This document shows positions 1 through 7,949 of a DNA stretch of 15,096 bases, piece by piece (positions within the stretch are counted from its first letter, which is position 1; each line of letters opens with the position of its first letter). The notes under the pieces are model-generated. The model searched no databases. It worked only from the letters and a program-made list of their open reading frames with translations, and was not told the DNA's origin. Both the position numbers and the translations under genes were made by a program. The DNA lies in contig DNGE01000152.1 of assembly GCA_003486705.1 (NCBI GenBank), positions 20,502-35,597 of the forward strand. Reading direction: 5' to 3'. This DNA is from Bacillota bacterium (lineage in GTDB: Bacteria; Bacillota_I; Bacilli_A; MOL361; Turicibacteraceae).

Positions 1-129
1 ATAAAAGTATTTAACTTTTCTTTTCATTAATTTTCGCACATCTTTTTTTAATTGCTTTGGATTCTCATAATACATTAGTGCCACGACGAATGCACCAATA
101 AATAAAACATACATGATTAGCTTTTTCAT
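1..129 (-). CDS. Small membrane protein, partial (runs off left edge)
   Basis: An open frame starts at an ATG (129-127) and stays open for 43 codons to the window edge. A good ribosome binding site, AGGTGA, lies about 5-8 nt upstream. The N-terminus is MKKLIMYVLFIGAFVVALMY, one predicted membrane segment at about residues 4-20, followed by a strongly basic, lysine-rich tail with residues such as KQLKKDVRKLMKRK. This suggests a small single-pass protein with a cytoplasmic basic C-terminal part. I do not recognise a family. It lies about 90 nt downstream of recD2 on the same strand with no terminator visible between them, so it could be co-transcribed. The C-terminus and true length are unknown because the stop lies outside the window. 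Confidence 0.6.
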   Translation of the reverse strand, partial: MKKLIMYVLFIGAFVVALMYYENPKQLKKDVRKLMKRKVKYFY

Positions 130-220
130 AACTTCACCTCTTTAGTTAATTACATTACTAGTCTGTTTATATTTCCTAATTTTATGTATTTATAACTTAA
201 AAAGATGAACAACGAATGGA

Positions 221-2644
221 TTAATCCATAAAGTCGTATGGGGTAACCCCAATTAAAGCTTCTTCATCAATTCCATCAAATGGAATCTCATACGCTTCGA
301 ATATATCTGCAAACGGATTTTGCACAACGTCTTTTGGTTCTTTTAACAACATAAACCGTTCTTTTAGTGTCGTTTGACGCTCGTCCCCTTCATTTTTTAC
401 GCCTTTTTCAAGTGCACTAAGCTCTCCAATTATAATGAGTGACTTTTTAGCACGTGTAATGGCAGTGTAAATGAGCTTTTTCTGAAGCATGATGTGATAA
501 GCATTCGTTATCGGTAAAATAACAATCGGATACTCTGACCCTTGCGACTTATGAACAGACACACAATACGCATGCGTTAAGTTTTGTAAATCACTTTTTT
601 TATACACGACTTCTGTTTGATCAAAACAAACCACGACTTCATCTTCTTTTTCTTTACTTTTATCTTTGTAAGAAATTCCGATGACTTCTCCGACATCTCC
701 ATTCATAATGCCAGTTTCAGGTTGATTAGATAATTGAAGTACCTTATCACCAATTCGGTACGTGCGATGACCAAACTCTAATTGACGCTTCTCTTCACTA
801 AACGGATTGAAAACTTCTTGTAATAAAAGATTTAACTTATCAATGCCACATTCTCCCTTATACATCGGCGCTAAAACTTGCACATCGGAAGCTGAATACC
901 CTTTATTGATTGCATTTTGAATGATTTGGATTAAATACTTTGAAATATCTGAAAAGCCGCATTCGACATATAATCTGTCAGATTTCTTTTCTCGAATGTC
1001 AGTTGGCAAATGATTATTTTTAACCGCATGTGCCAATGAAATAATTGAAGAATCCTCTGCTTGACGGTGAACAGTCAATAATCGCGTCAATGGTATAGCT
1101 TGGCTTTCTAGTAAATCTTTTAATACCTGACCGGGACCAACCGAAGGAAGCTGGTTATCATCACCAACCAGAATAAGTTGCGCACCCGTTTGGATACTCT
1201 GAAACAATTGATGAGCAAGTAATGTATCTAACATCGAACTTTCATCAATAATAATCAATTTAAACTCCAACTGATCAAATTGATCATGTGTGAAAACGCC
1301 ATCCGCTCCATATCCTAATAGTTTATGAATAGTCGATGCCTTAATTCCGGTTGTTTCATGCATACGCTTTGCCGCTCTTCCTGTAGGTGCTGCTAATGCA
1401 ATCGGGTACTTCTCTTTTTCCGTCACATATTTAGCAGGGTCTAGTTCGACATCATGCAATAAACCATATGCTTTTAATATCCCTTGCACAACCGTGGTTT
1501 TCCCGGTTCCGGGTCCACCCGTTATTATACTAACGGGATGTTTTAACGCCATCCTAATAGCCTCTTCTTGTTCCTTTGAATAAACGATATTCAAATCACC
1601 TTTAAGCTTTGTAAACGCCTCTAAAACGTGTGAATCCTGTGCCACTTCGTGTCCTTGCAAACGTAAAATAGAATCTGTAATTCCTTTTTCACTATTGACA
1701 AGCAACGGAATAAACAAGTATTCTCCTTCAATATAAATGCGCTTCTTTTGAATCAATTCTTGTATTTGAAGATCGACTTGATGTAGGTCTAATAAAATAG
1801 AAGTATTAGCATTTAAATATTGAAGCGTGCTTTGAATCAGCTGCTGATGATACACATACGTATGTCCTCTTTGAATTGCAATTTGATCAATCACATACAA
1901 CAGAGCAGCTCGAATACGACGCGGGTCATTCAACTCAATTCCAAGAGATTTTGCAATCTCATCAGCTTTTACAAAGCCAATCCCTTCAATATCATCAATG
2001 AGACGATACGGATTTTCTTGGATGAAATCCAGGGCTTCATATTGATATTTTTTAAAAATCTTCATCACTAAACGCGGACTTAGGTTCAAGCCATATAAGG
2101 GCGCTAAAATTTGTTCCATCCCTTGTTGGCTGATTAAGGTTTCATATAGTTGGTCTGCAATTTTTTTAGATAACTTCGGTACTGTATCTAATACACTTCG
2201 GTCACCCATAATTAAGGAAACAGCCTGCTCACCCAATACCTCAACAATTTTTTCTGCAGTCTTAACCCCAACACCTTCAAATAAATCACTACTCAAGTAT
2301 GCGACAATGGCTGACTTTCCTTCTACTTGAACACTTTCATAAGATGACACAACGTATTGCCAACCAAACTTCTTATGCTCAGTCAGTTGTCCAAAAAATT
2401 TATAGGTTTGATTAGACGTAAGTCTTGGGAAGTAGCCTGAAACGGTGATTTTCCCATGGATTTTACTCGGATCCACCTCTATCTGTTTAACCGCTTTGTC
2501 ATCCACCGATTTTAATGCTTTTTGAATTTGTGATTTATCTTCTTCATAATCCAATAACAAAATTGTGGCAATCGAAAACCCATTATCATCATTGTGATAT
2601 ATTTGATCTTGAAATATTCCTTTTATATAACGGGTCTTTTCCAT
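221..2644 (-). CDS. recD2: RecD2 family ATP-dependent 5'-3' DNA helicase
   Basis: This is an 807-residue superfamily 1B helicase of the RecD2 (YrrC) type, found in bacteria without RecBCD and linked to DNA repair and replication fork maintenance. The N-terminal part holds an OB-like region (about 1-105) and two helix-hairpin-helix elements (FEGVGVKTAEKI near 122-133; IEGIGFVKADEIAKSLGI near 219-236). The motor carries Walker A GGPGTGKTT (376-384), Walker B IIIDESSML (464-472), motif III VGDDNQLP (493-500), TVHRQ (524-528), SVHKSQGSE (696-704) and motif VI YTAITRAKKS (726-735). Length is as expected for the family and all motor motifs look intact. The ATG start is supported by AGGAG 8 nt upstream (2653-2657). 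It begins 45 nt after the mnmA stop with no terminator between, so the two are probably one transcript. I see no hairpin-plus-U-tract downstream. Confidence 0.95.
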   Translation of the reverse strand: MEKTRYIKGIFQDQIYHNDDNGFSIATILLLDYEEDKSQIQKALKSVDDKAVKQIEVDPSKIHGKITVSGYFPRLTSNQTYKFFGQLTEHKKFGWQYVVSSYESVQVEGKSAIVAYLSSDLFEGVGVKTAEKIVEVLGEQAVSLIMGDRSVLDTVPKLSKKIADQLYETLISQQGMEQILAPLYGLNLSPRLVMKIFKKYQYEALDFIQENPYRLIDDIEGIGFVKADEIAKSLGIELNDPRRIRAALLYVIDQIAIQRGHTYVYHQQLIQSTLQYLNANTSILLDLHQVDLQIQELIQKKRIYIEGEYLFIPLLVNSEKGITDSILRLQGHEVAQDSHVLEAFTKLKGDLNIVYSKEQEEAIRMALKHPVSIITGGPGTGKTTVVQGILKAYGLLHDVELDPAKYVTEKEKYPIALAAPTGRAAKRMHETTGIKASTIHKLLGYGADGVFTHDQFDQLEFKLIIIDESSMLDTLLAHQLFQSIQTGAQLILVGDDNQLPSVGPGQVLKDLLESQAIPLTRLLTVHRQAEDSSIISLAHAVKNNHLPTDIREKKSDRLYVECGFSDISKYLIQIIQNAINKGYSASDVQVLAPMYKGECGIDKLNLLLQEVFNPFSEEKRQLEFGHRTYRIGDKVLQLSNQPETGIMNGDVGEVIGISYKDKSKEKEDEVVVCFDQTEVVYKKSDLQNLTHAYCVSVHKSQGSEYPIVILPITNAYHIMLQKKLIYTAITRAKKSLIIIGELSALEKGVKNEGDERQTTLKERFMLLKEPKDVVQNPFADIFEAYEIPFDGIDEEALIGVTPYDFMD

Positions 2645-2689
2645 GCCTAAAACTCCTAACTTATGACGAGTCCCAATTAAAGACTCTTC

Positions 2690-3823
2690 TTAATACATTC
2701 TTTTCTCACCAGATTTAAATGCCGCATCAATTAATCCGCCACCTAAGCAGACATCCCCATCATAAAATACTGCTGCTTGACCTGGTGTCACAGCGCGCAC
2801 GTCTTCTAACATATACACGCGAACGGTTTCATTATCAATCCATTCCAGTTCAACTGGTACATCTTTTTGACGATATCTAAATTTAGCTGTACATGCAAAT
2901 CGACCATTAAATTTTTCACTTGGAATCCAGTTCATTTGTGAAACGACCGCTTCATCAGCGAATACATATTCTTGATCAAATCCTTGCCCAACTAATAACA
3001 CATTATTTTCTAAATCTTTTCCGCAAACAAACCAAGCGTCACCAGCTCCACCGATGCCTAATCCTTTACGTTGCCCAATTGTATAATACATTAAACCAAT
3101 ATGGTCACCCACAACTTCACCCGTTAACGTCTTCATTTTACCTGGTTGTGCTGGTAAATAGTTTTGTAAAAATTGCGTAAATTGACGTTCTCCAATAAAG
3201 CAAACACCTGTTGAATCTTTCTTTTTTGCAGTGGCTAAGTTTAACTTCTCAGCAATCGCACGTACTTCTGATTTTTGCAATTCCCCTACTGGGAATAACG
3301 TTTTGGCTAATTGTTGTTGTGTTAATTGACTTAAGAAATACGTTTGGTCCTTATTATTATCAACACCACGTAACATTTGCACTTCTTCACCATGACTGAC
3401 GCGCGCATAATGCCCCATTGCAATATAATCACATCCTAAATTTAGGGCATGCTCTAAAAAGGCCTTAAATTTAACTTCTTTATTACACATAATGTCTGGA
3501 TTAGGTGTACGCCCTGCTTTGTATTCATTTAAGAAATATGTAAAGACACGGTCCCAATACTCTTGAACAAAATCAACGCGGTGTAATTTAATACCTAATT
3601 GATTCGCAACCGCTAATGCATCTTGATAATCAACCTCTTGTGGACACACATCATCATGTAATGTTGGATTTCCTAACACATCTTGGTTTGCAGCGCTATC
3701 CCAGTTACGCATGTAAATCCCTTCTACATCATAACCTTGCTCTAGTAATAAGTAAGCTGCAACAGAAGAGTCAACACCACCTGACATCCCCACCATAACT
3801 TTCTTTTTTATATTTGCACTCAT
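2690..3823 (-). CDS. mnmA: tRNA-uridine 2-sulfurtransferase MnmA
   Basis: MnmA thiolates U34 of the tRNAs for Lys, Glu and Gln in the cytoplasm, using ATP to adenylate the base and a persulfide sulfur donor. The 377-residue product has the N-type PPi-loop SGGVDSS (residues 14-20), the NPDIMCNKEVKF motif with the first catalytic cysteine (C113), the second catalytic cysteine in TGVCFIG (C208), and the family segments MGHYAR and YYTIGQRKGLGIGG. I place the start at the ATG 3823-3821 rather than the longer GTG at 3838: GGAGG lies inside that five-codon extension, 8-9 nt before the ATG, and the extension would carry the ribosome binding site as coding sequence. The gene follows the terminator of the transporter operon and has its own candidate promoter. 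recD2 follows 45 nt downstream. Confidence 0.96.
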   Translation of the reverse strand: MSANIKKKVMVGMSGGVDSSVAAYLLLEQGYDVEGIYMRNWDSAANQDVLGNPTLHDDVCPQEVDYQDALAVANQLGIKLHRVDFVQEYWDRVFTYFLNEYKAGRTPNPDIMCNKEVKFKAFLEHALNLGCDYIAMGHYARVSHGEEVQMLRGVDNNKDQTYFLSQLTQQQLAKTLFPVGELQKSEVRAIAEKLNLATAKKKDSTGVCFIGERQFTQFLQNYLPAQPGKMKTLTGEVVGDHIGLMYYTIGQRKGLGIGGAGDAWFVCGKDLENNVLLVGQGFDQEYVFADEAVVSQMNWIPSEKFNGRFACTAKFRYRQKDVPVELEWIDNETVRVYMLEDVRAVTPGQAAVFYDGDVCLGGGLIDAAFKSGEKRMY

Positions 3824-3936
3824 CTTGATAACCTCCACTTGCTGTATTTAAATTTATATCAACTCATTTATGTATTTAATAAAGAATTTCGAGTTTCTTA
3901 CTTCTTATTATGGACAAAATTCTCTTGCTAAACTAT

Positions 3937-3963
3937 AGTATAACACTTTGTGTGAATTTACAA
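3937..3963 (-). promoter_or_regulatory. Candidate sigma-A promoter of mnmA-recD2
   Basis: On the minus strand an extended -10, TGTTATACT (hexamer at 3942-3937), is preceded by TTGTAA (3963-3958) with a short 15-nt spacer. The TG extension could compensate for the poor -35 spacing. Transcription would start near 3930, leaving a leader of about 107 nt before the mnmA ATG. The site sits just downstream of the terminator of the permease operon, as expected for a new transcription unit. It was found by eye only. Confidence 0.5.
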
Positions 3964-3995
3964 GTTTGTTACGAACATCTGTGTTTGATAAAAAG

Positions 3996-4034
3996 AAAAC
4001 AGAGATGGTAATTTGACTCAATCACCATCTCTGT
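3996..4034 (-). terminator. Rho-independent terminator after nupQ
   Basis: ACAGAGATGGT (3999-4009) and ACCATCTCTGT (4024-4034) form a perfect 11-bp stem with a 14-nt loop. In the minus-strand transcript the stem is followed by UUUUCUUUUU. It begins about 32 nt after the nupQ stop codon and closes the transporter operon. Confidence 0.85.
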
Positions 4035-4065
4035 AAATGCTATCCTATTTTTAAACGTAACTCAA

Positions 4066-5037
4066 TTAACGTTTCCCTGGATCGTATGGTTCACCAGCTG
4101 CTTTAGGTCCAACAATATTACGACTGAACACGACTAAAGCAATTAATGTCATGACATACGGTAGTGCATTGTAAAACTCCATTGGAATTTCAAATGACTT
4201 TAATGTGTCATTAATTAAGGCTAGTTGTCCCAATGTTTTCATAAATCCGAAGAAGAACGCTGCTCCAAGAACTGTCCAAGGATTCCACTTACCAAAGATT
4301 AATGCGGCTAAAGCTAAGAATCCTAGTCCTGCAACAGAACCATTAAACTCTCCTGATGTTGTAACAATGAAAACTGCCCCACCTAATCCGGCTAAGAAAC
4401 CAGAAGCAATAACACCGAAGTATCGCATTTTATAAACATTGATTCCCATTGAATCAGCTGCTTGTGGATGTTCCCCACACGCGCGTAAACGAAGTCCAAA
4501 AGAAGTTTTAAACACGACATACCACGTGATAAATACTAAGAATAGTGCAATAAATGTTGTTGCGTACGCTTTACTAAAGAATAACGGCCCTAAAACCGGG
4601 ATCTCCGATAAGAAAGGTACATCTAAACGTGAAACACCTTTTACAATATTAATATTTTGAGACCCTGTTAAAGTACGTGCTAAGAAAATTGTTAACGCAG
4701 GTGCTAATAAATTAATAGCTGTTCCCGAAATAACTTGATCAGCTTTTAAATTGATACTAGCATAAGCATGTAATAATGAGAAGATTCCCGCTACAGCTGC
4801 TCCTACTAAAATCCCTAACCAGATCATAAGCGTTGTTGAGGCAAAATCATTCCCATTCACGCCATACGTAAAATTGATAAATAAAGCTGTTGTAAAAGCT
4901 CCAATTAACATTAAACCTTCTAAACCAATATTGACAACCCCACTGCGCTCACTAAATAATCCACCTAATGCTGTGATTAATAATGGTGCTGTGAATGCCA
5001 AAGCATAAGGCATCATATCAACTAAAAATTGCCACAT
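4066..5037 (-). CDS. nupQ: Nucleoside ABC transporter permease (NupQ/YufQ-like)
   Basis: This is a 323-residue hydrophobic protein of the branched-chain amino acid/ribose-type (BPD_transp_2) permease family, with roughly eight to ten membrane segments. The N-terminal ALTAPLLITALGGLFSERSG followed by VVNIGLEGLMLIGAF is typical of the second permease of BMP-dependent nucleoside importers (YufQ in Bacillus subtilis). The conserved cytoplasmic EAA-like region, GLRLRACGEHPQAADSMGINV, is intact and would dock on the ATPase. The ATG start (5037-5035) overlaps the nupP stop as TAATG, and GGAGGTG lies about 8 nt upstream, so translation is probably coupled. It is the last gene of the operon. Substrate specificity for purine nucleosides is inferred from the family and context. 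Confidence 0.9.
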   Translation of the reverse strand: MWQFLVDMMPYALAFTAPLLITALGGLFSERSGVVNIGLEGLMLIGAFTTALFINFTYGVNGNDFASTTLMIWLGILVGAAVAGIFSLLHAYASINLKADQVISGTAINLLAPALTIFLARTLTGSQNINIVKGVSRLDVPFLSEIPVLGPLFFSKAYATTFIALFLVFITWYVVFKTSFGLRLRACGEHPQAADSMGINVYKMRYFGVIASGFLAGLGGAVFIVTTSGEFNGSVAGLGFLALAALIFGKWNPWTVLGAAFFFGFMKTLGQLALINDTLKSFEIPMEFYNALPYVMTLIALVVFSRNIVGPKAAGEPYDPGKR

Positions 5038-6134
5038 TATTTCACACCTCCATTTTTACCTTTTGGCATGATTTTTTTCAAGAATCCTTGAACAAGTAAT
5101 GATGCAGCTGAGAAGTAAATAATCGTTGAAATAATAATATCAACCAATTCTTTTGGCACATCTGACATCGCTTGCATGAATTCTCCACCGACTTTCATAA
5201 ATCCAAATAAGAAGGAAGATAATACAACCCCTACAGGTGAATTTAATCCAAGTAATGAAACGGCAATCCCATCAAATCCATGTGTTGGAATGACTCCAAT
5301 TTTTATGTGATTTGTATATCCAACATAGAATGTTGCTCCTGCAAGACCTGCTAAAGCACCTGCAATAACCATTGAAATAATGATATTGCGTTTGACTTTC
5401 ATTCCAGCATACTCTGCAGCATTTTGATTGAATCCTACTGCTTTTAATTCATAACCAAACGTTGTTTTTTCAAGAATGAACCAAACCACAATGGCTGCAA
5501 AAATAGCAATAAATAGCCCTAAATTGACAGATGATCCAGTGAAAAATGAAGACATCCATTCTGTTTTCAACGTTGCTGTTTGGTAGATTGTCGCTGATTC
5601 CGTTGGATATTTACCTGGAATTAATGTTTTAACTAAATATTGAACACCCCATAAAGCAATGTAGTTCATCATAATCGATGTAACAACTTCATGGATTTTA
5701 AATTTAGCTTTTAAAAGACCTGGAATGATTGCCCAAGCTGCTCCAGCTAAAGCAGATCCAACGATAACAATCGGTAAATGGAGATAAACAGGTAATTCTA
5801 ACGTTACACCTAAATAAACAGCAGCAAAACCACCGACTAACATTTGTCCACCTGCACCAATGTTAAACAAACCAGTGCGGAAGGCAAATGCAACTGATAA
5901 TCCTGTTAACACAAGAGGCGTCATTTGTAATAACGTATTTCCTAATGATTTTAAATTCCCATTCTCAATCCCTGCAAATCCACCTTGGAATAATAAGCTA
6001 AACCCTTCAACTGGGTTGTATCCTAATGCAAATAATAATACAAATCCAATAACAAATCCCATTAATACCGAAATAAATGGGGCCATTCTTTTTTGAAGTG
6101 TTGGACTTGAAAGATCAATATTTAATCTTTTCAT
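5037..6134 (-). CDS. nupP: Nucleoside ABC transporter permease (NupP/YufP-like)
   Basis: A 365-residue integral membrane protein and first permease of the importer. A short charged N-terminus (MKRLNIDLSSPTLQKRM) leads into several hydrophobic helices. The segment LSVAFAFRTGLFNIGAGGQM, about residues 79-98, matches the conserved permease signature. The cytoplasmic ELKAVGFNQNAAEYAGMKV region is the expected contact with the ATPase. It should pair with the following permease as a heterodimer in the cytoplasmic membrane. Its ATG overlaps the nupO stop as TAATG, with AGGTG upstream, and its own stop overlaps the nupQ start the same way. The length suits YufP-type permeases. Nothing looks broken. 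Confidence 0.9.
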   Translation of the reverse strand: MKRLNIDLSSPTLQKRMAPFISVLMGFVIGFVLLFALGYNPVEGFSLLFQGGFAGIENGNLKSLGNTLLQMTPLVLTGLSVAFAFRTGLFNIGAGGQMLVGGFAAVYLGVTLELPVYLHLPIVIVGSALAGAAWAIIPGLLKAKFKIHEVVTSIMMNYIALWGVQYLVKTLIPGKYPTESATIYQTATLKTEWMSSFFTGSSVNLGLFIAIFAAIVVWFILEKTTFGYELKAVGFNQNAAEYAGMKVKRNIIISMVIAGALAGLAGATFYVGYTNHIKIGVIPTHGFDGIAVSLLGLNSPVGVVLSSFLFGFMKVGGEFMQAMSDVPKELVDIIISTIIYFSAASLLVQGFLKKIMPKGKNGGVK

Positions 6135-7663
6135 TATTGAACACCTACTTTCTTACCAGCACCAGCCATTAGTAATCCAATTTCTTTTTCATCTGTTTCT
6201 GAAGCATTTAAGATGGCAACAATTTCACCTTCATAAATAACTGCAATGCGATCTGATACATTTAAGATTTCATCTAACTCTAAAGAAATTAATAATACCC
6301 CACGCCCTTTGTCGCGTTCTTCAATTAACTCTTTGTGAATATACTCAATAGCTCCTACATCAAGTCCGCGTGTTGGTTGAGCTGCGATTAATAATTTAGG
6401 AGAGCGAACAACCTCACGTGCAATAATGGCTTTTTGTTGATTTCCACCACTCATACTACGTGTTGGGGTAATACTACCTTGCCCACTACGTACATCAAAA
6501 CGCTCGATTAATGTTTCAGATTGTTTTCTGATTTCTTTACGGTTTAATATCCCATTGTTACTAAATGGTTTTTGGTAGTAAGTTTGTAAAATATAATTAT
6601 CTTCTAATGAATAATCAAGCACTAATCCGTGCTTATGACGGTCTTCCGGAATATGGCCGATTCCAGCTTCAGTTCGTTTTCTTACCGATAATTTTTCGAT
6701 GTGCTCACCTGTTAATTTGATTGCTCCGCTTTGAACTTTATTTAATCCGGTAATGGCTTCAATTAATTCACTTTGTCCATTTCCTTCAATCCCAGCGACA
6801 CCTAAAATTTCACCTGATTTTACGGTTAAAGATAAGTTCTTTAATTTTTGAATACCACGTGCATTAACAACATTTAAATTTTCAATTTGTAAGATTGGTT
6901 CACCTGCGCGAGCCTCTTCTTTATCAATTTTAAATGTGACTTGACGCCCAACCATTAAATCAGCTAATTCTTGTTCAGAAGTTGTTGCAACATCAACCGT
7001 TCCAATTCCTTTTCCTTTACGGATAATCGTACAACGATTCGCAACAGCTTTAATTTCTTTTAATTTATGCGTAATTACAATGATTGATTTACCTTCATCT
7101 GTTAATTGTTTCATAATACGCATTAAGTGCTCAATTTCTTGTGGCGTTAAAACAGCTGTTGGCTCATCAAAAATTAAAATATCTGCATTGCGATATAACA
7201 TTTTTAAGATTTCTACACGCTGTTGCATTCCAACTGAAATATCCTCAATTTTCGCATATGGGTCAACATGCAAATTGTATTTTTCTGATAATTCAGCTAC
7301 ACGTTTGGCGGCTTTTTTAATATTAATGCGTCCACCGAATAACTTCGGTTCATTTCCTAGCACAATATTTTCTGTTACCGTAAAATTATGAACAAGTTTA
7401 AAATGTTGATGAACCATCCCAATCCCTAAATCATTAGCGATGTTTGGATCCGTAATATTAACTTCGTTCCCTCTAACCTTAATAACCCCTTCTTCTGGTT
7501 GATATAATCCAAATAGTACACTCATCAGTGTTGATTTACCTGCTCCGTTCTCACCAAGCAAAGCATGAATTTCTCCAGGTTCGACTTGAAGCGTGATATT
7601 ATCATTTGCTTTAATCCCTGGGAATTCTTTTGTAATGTTAAGCATCTCAATTACATATTTCAT
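6134..7663 (-). CDS. nupO: Nucleoside ABC transporter ATPase (NupO/YufO-like), two fused nucleotide-binding domains
   Basis: A 509-residue double ATPase. Domain 1 has Walker A GENGAGKST (37-45), Q-loop MVHQHFKL, signature SVGMQQR (143-149), Walker B LIFDEP (163-168) and switch H199. Domain 2 has a weakened Walker A GIEGNGQSE (291-299), signature MSGGNQQKA (404-412) and Walker B region LLIAAQPTRGLD (424-435), where the usual aspartate and glutamate are replaced. This asymmetry, with one competent and one degenerate site, is normal for sugar/nucleoside importers of this class and is not a sign of decay. The ATG start has AAAGGAG 8 nt upstream. It leads a tightly overlapping operon with the two permeases and works with the lipoprotein encoded upstream. 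Confidence 0.93.
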   Translation of the reverse strand: MKYVIEMLNITKEFPGIKANDNITLQVEPGEIHALLGENGAGKSTLMSVLFGLYQPEEGVIKVRGNEVNITDPNIANDLGIGMVHQHFKLVHNFTVTENIVLGNEPKLFGGRINIKKAAKRVAELSEKYNLHVDPYAKIEDISVGMQQRVEILKMLYRNADILIFDEPTAVLTPQEIEHLMRIMKQLTDEGKSIIVITHKLKEIKAVANRCTIIRKGKGIGTVDVATTSEQELADLMVGRQVTFKIDKEEARAGEPILQIENLNVVNARGIQKLKNLSLTVKSGEILGVAGIEGNGQSELIEAITGLNKVQSGAIKLTGEHIEKLSVRKRTEAGIGHIPEDRHKHGLVLDYSLEDNYILQTYYQKPFSNNGILNRKEIRKQSETLIERFDVRSGQGSITPTRSMSGGNQQKAIIAREVVRSPKLLIAAQPTRGLDVGAIEYIHKELIEERDKGRGVLLISLELDEILNVSDRIAVIYEGEIVAILNASETDEKEIGLLMAGAGKKVGVQ

Positions 7664-7901
7664 TCAACAAACTCCTTTCCCAAAAGGTTAATAAGTCATG
7701 CATACAGTTAAAAATTGTCACTTCAGTTCAGAAAACACTCCTTGAAAATTTCATAACAGATTTACAGACTTAACTTTATTATAATATATTTTAGTTATGA
7801 GTTCACCCAGTAAACAGTAATTGCTACATTTTACATGTATAATTTTGTGAATTTTGGCTTATAATATATTATTTTATTATTTTCAGTCTGTAAAATGCGC
7901 T
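7664..7901 (-). promoter_or_regulatory. Leader and promoter region of the nupOPQ operon
   Basis: This is a very AT-rich gap with no supported gene. Two promoter candidates are visible on the minus strand. P1 has TTTACA (7894-7889), a 17-nt spacer and TAATAT (7871-7866), directly after the bmp terminator. P2 has a consensus TATAAT (7783-7778) with a poor -35 (GTGAAC, 7806-7801). A 12-bp direct repeat TTATAATATATT occurs at 7779-7790 and 7859-7870. An inverted repeat pairs TTTACAGACT (7761-7770) with AGTCTGTAAA (7885-7894). I see no purine riboswitch consensus in the leader. Confidence 0.45.
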
Positions 7902-7937
7902 AAAAAAAAGTGTGTCTAGTTAGTAGACACACTTTTT
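7902..7937 (-). terminator. Rho-independent terminator after the BMP lipoprotein gene
   Basis: GTGTGTCTA (7910-7918) and TAGACACAC (7924-7932) form a 9-bp stem with a GTTAG loop (as written on plus), extended by five A-T pairs. The minus-strand transcript continues with eight uridines (7909-7902). It begins about 12 nt after the bmp stop and separates the binding protein from the ATPase/permease operon. Confidence 0.92.
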
Positions 7938-7949
7938 CGTTATACTTCA

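Noticed and set aside
2668..2686. GAGTC/GACTC hairpin between mnmA and recD2 as a terminator
   Set aside because: The stem is only 5 bp and has no U-tract, so mnmA and recD2 are treated as co-transcribed.
1820..3798. Several plus-strand open frames of 60-86 codons inside recD2 and mnmA
   Set aside because: They lie antisense inside genes with intact family motifs, have no ribosome binding sites and show no recognisable protein features.
6750..6850. Degenerate second ATPase site of NupO as a sign of gene decay
   Set aside because: The GNGQSE and QPTRGLD forms are normal in the second domain of this transporter class.
7623..7679. 18-codon frame (MHDLLTFWERSLLNEICN) overlapping the nupO start
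   Set aside because: No Shine-Dalgarno before its ATG, and it contains the nupO ribosome binding site; most likely chance.
7725..7745. CodY-like box (TTTTCTGAA) in the nupO leader and a similar TTTTCTGA in the bmp promoter
   Set aside because: Only about 9 of 15 consensus positions match and no full palindrome is present; not enough in AT-rich DNA, although nucleoside uptake genes are CodY targets in Bacillus.
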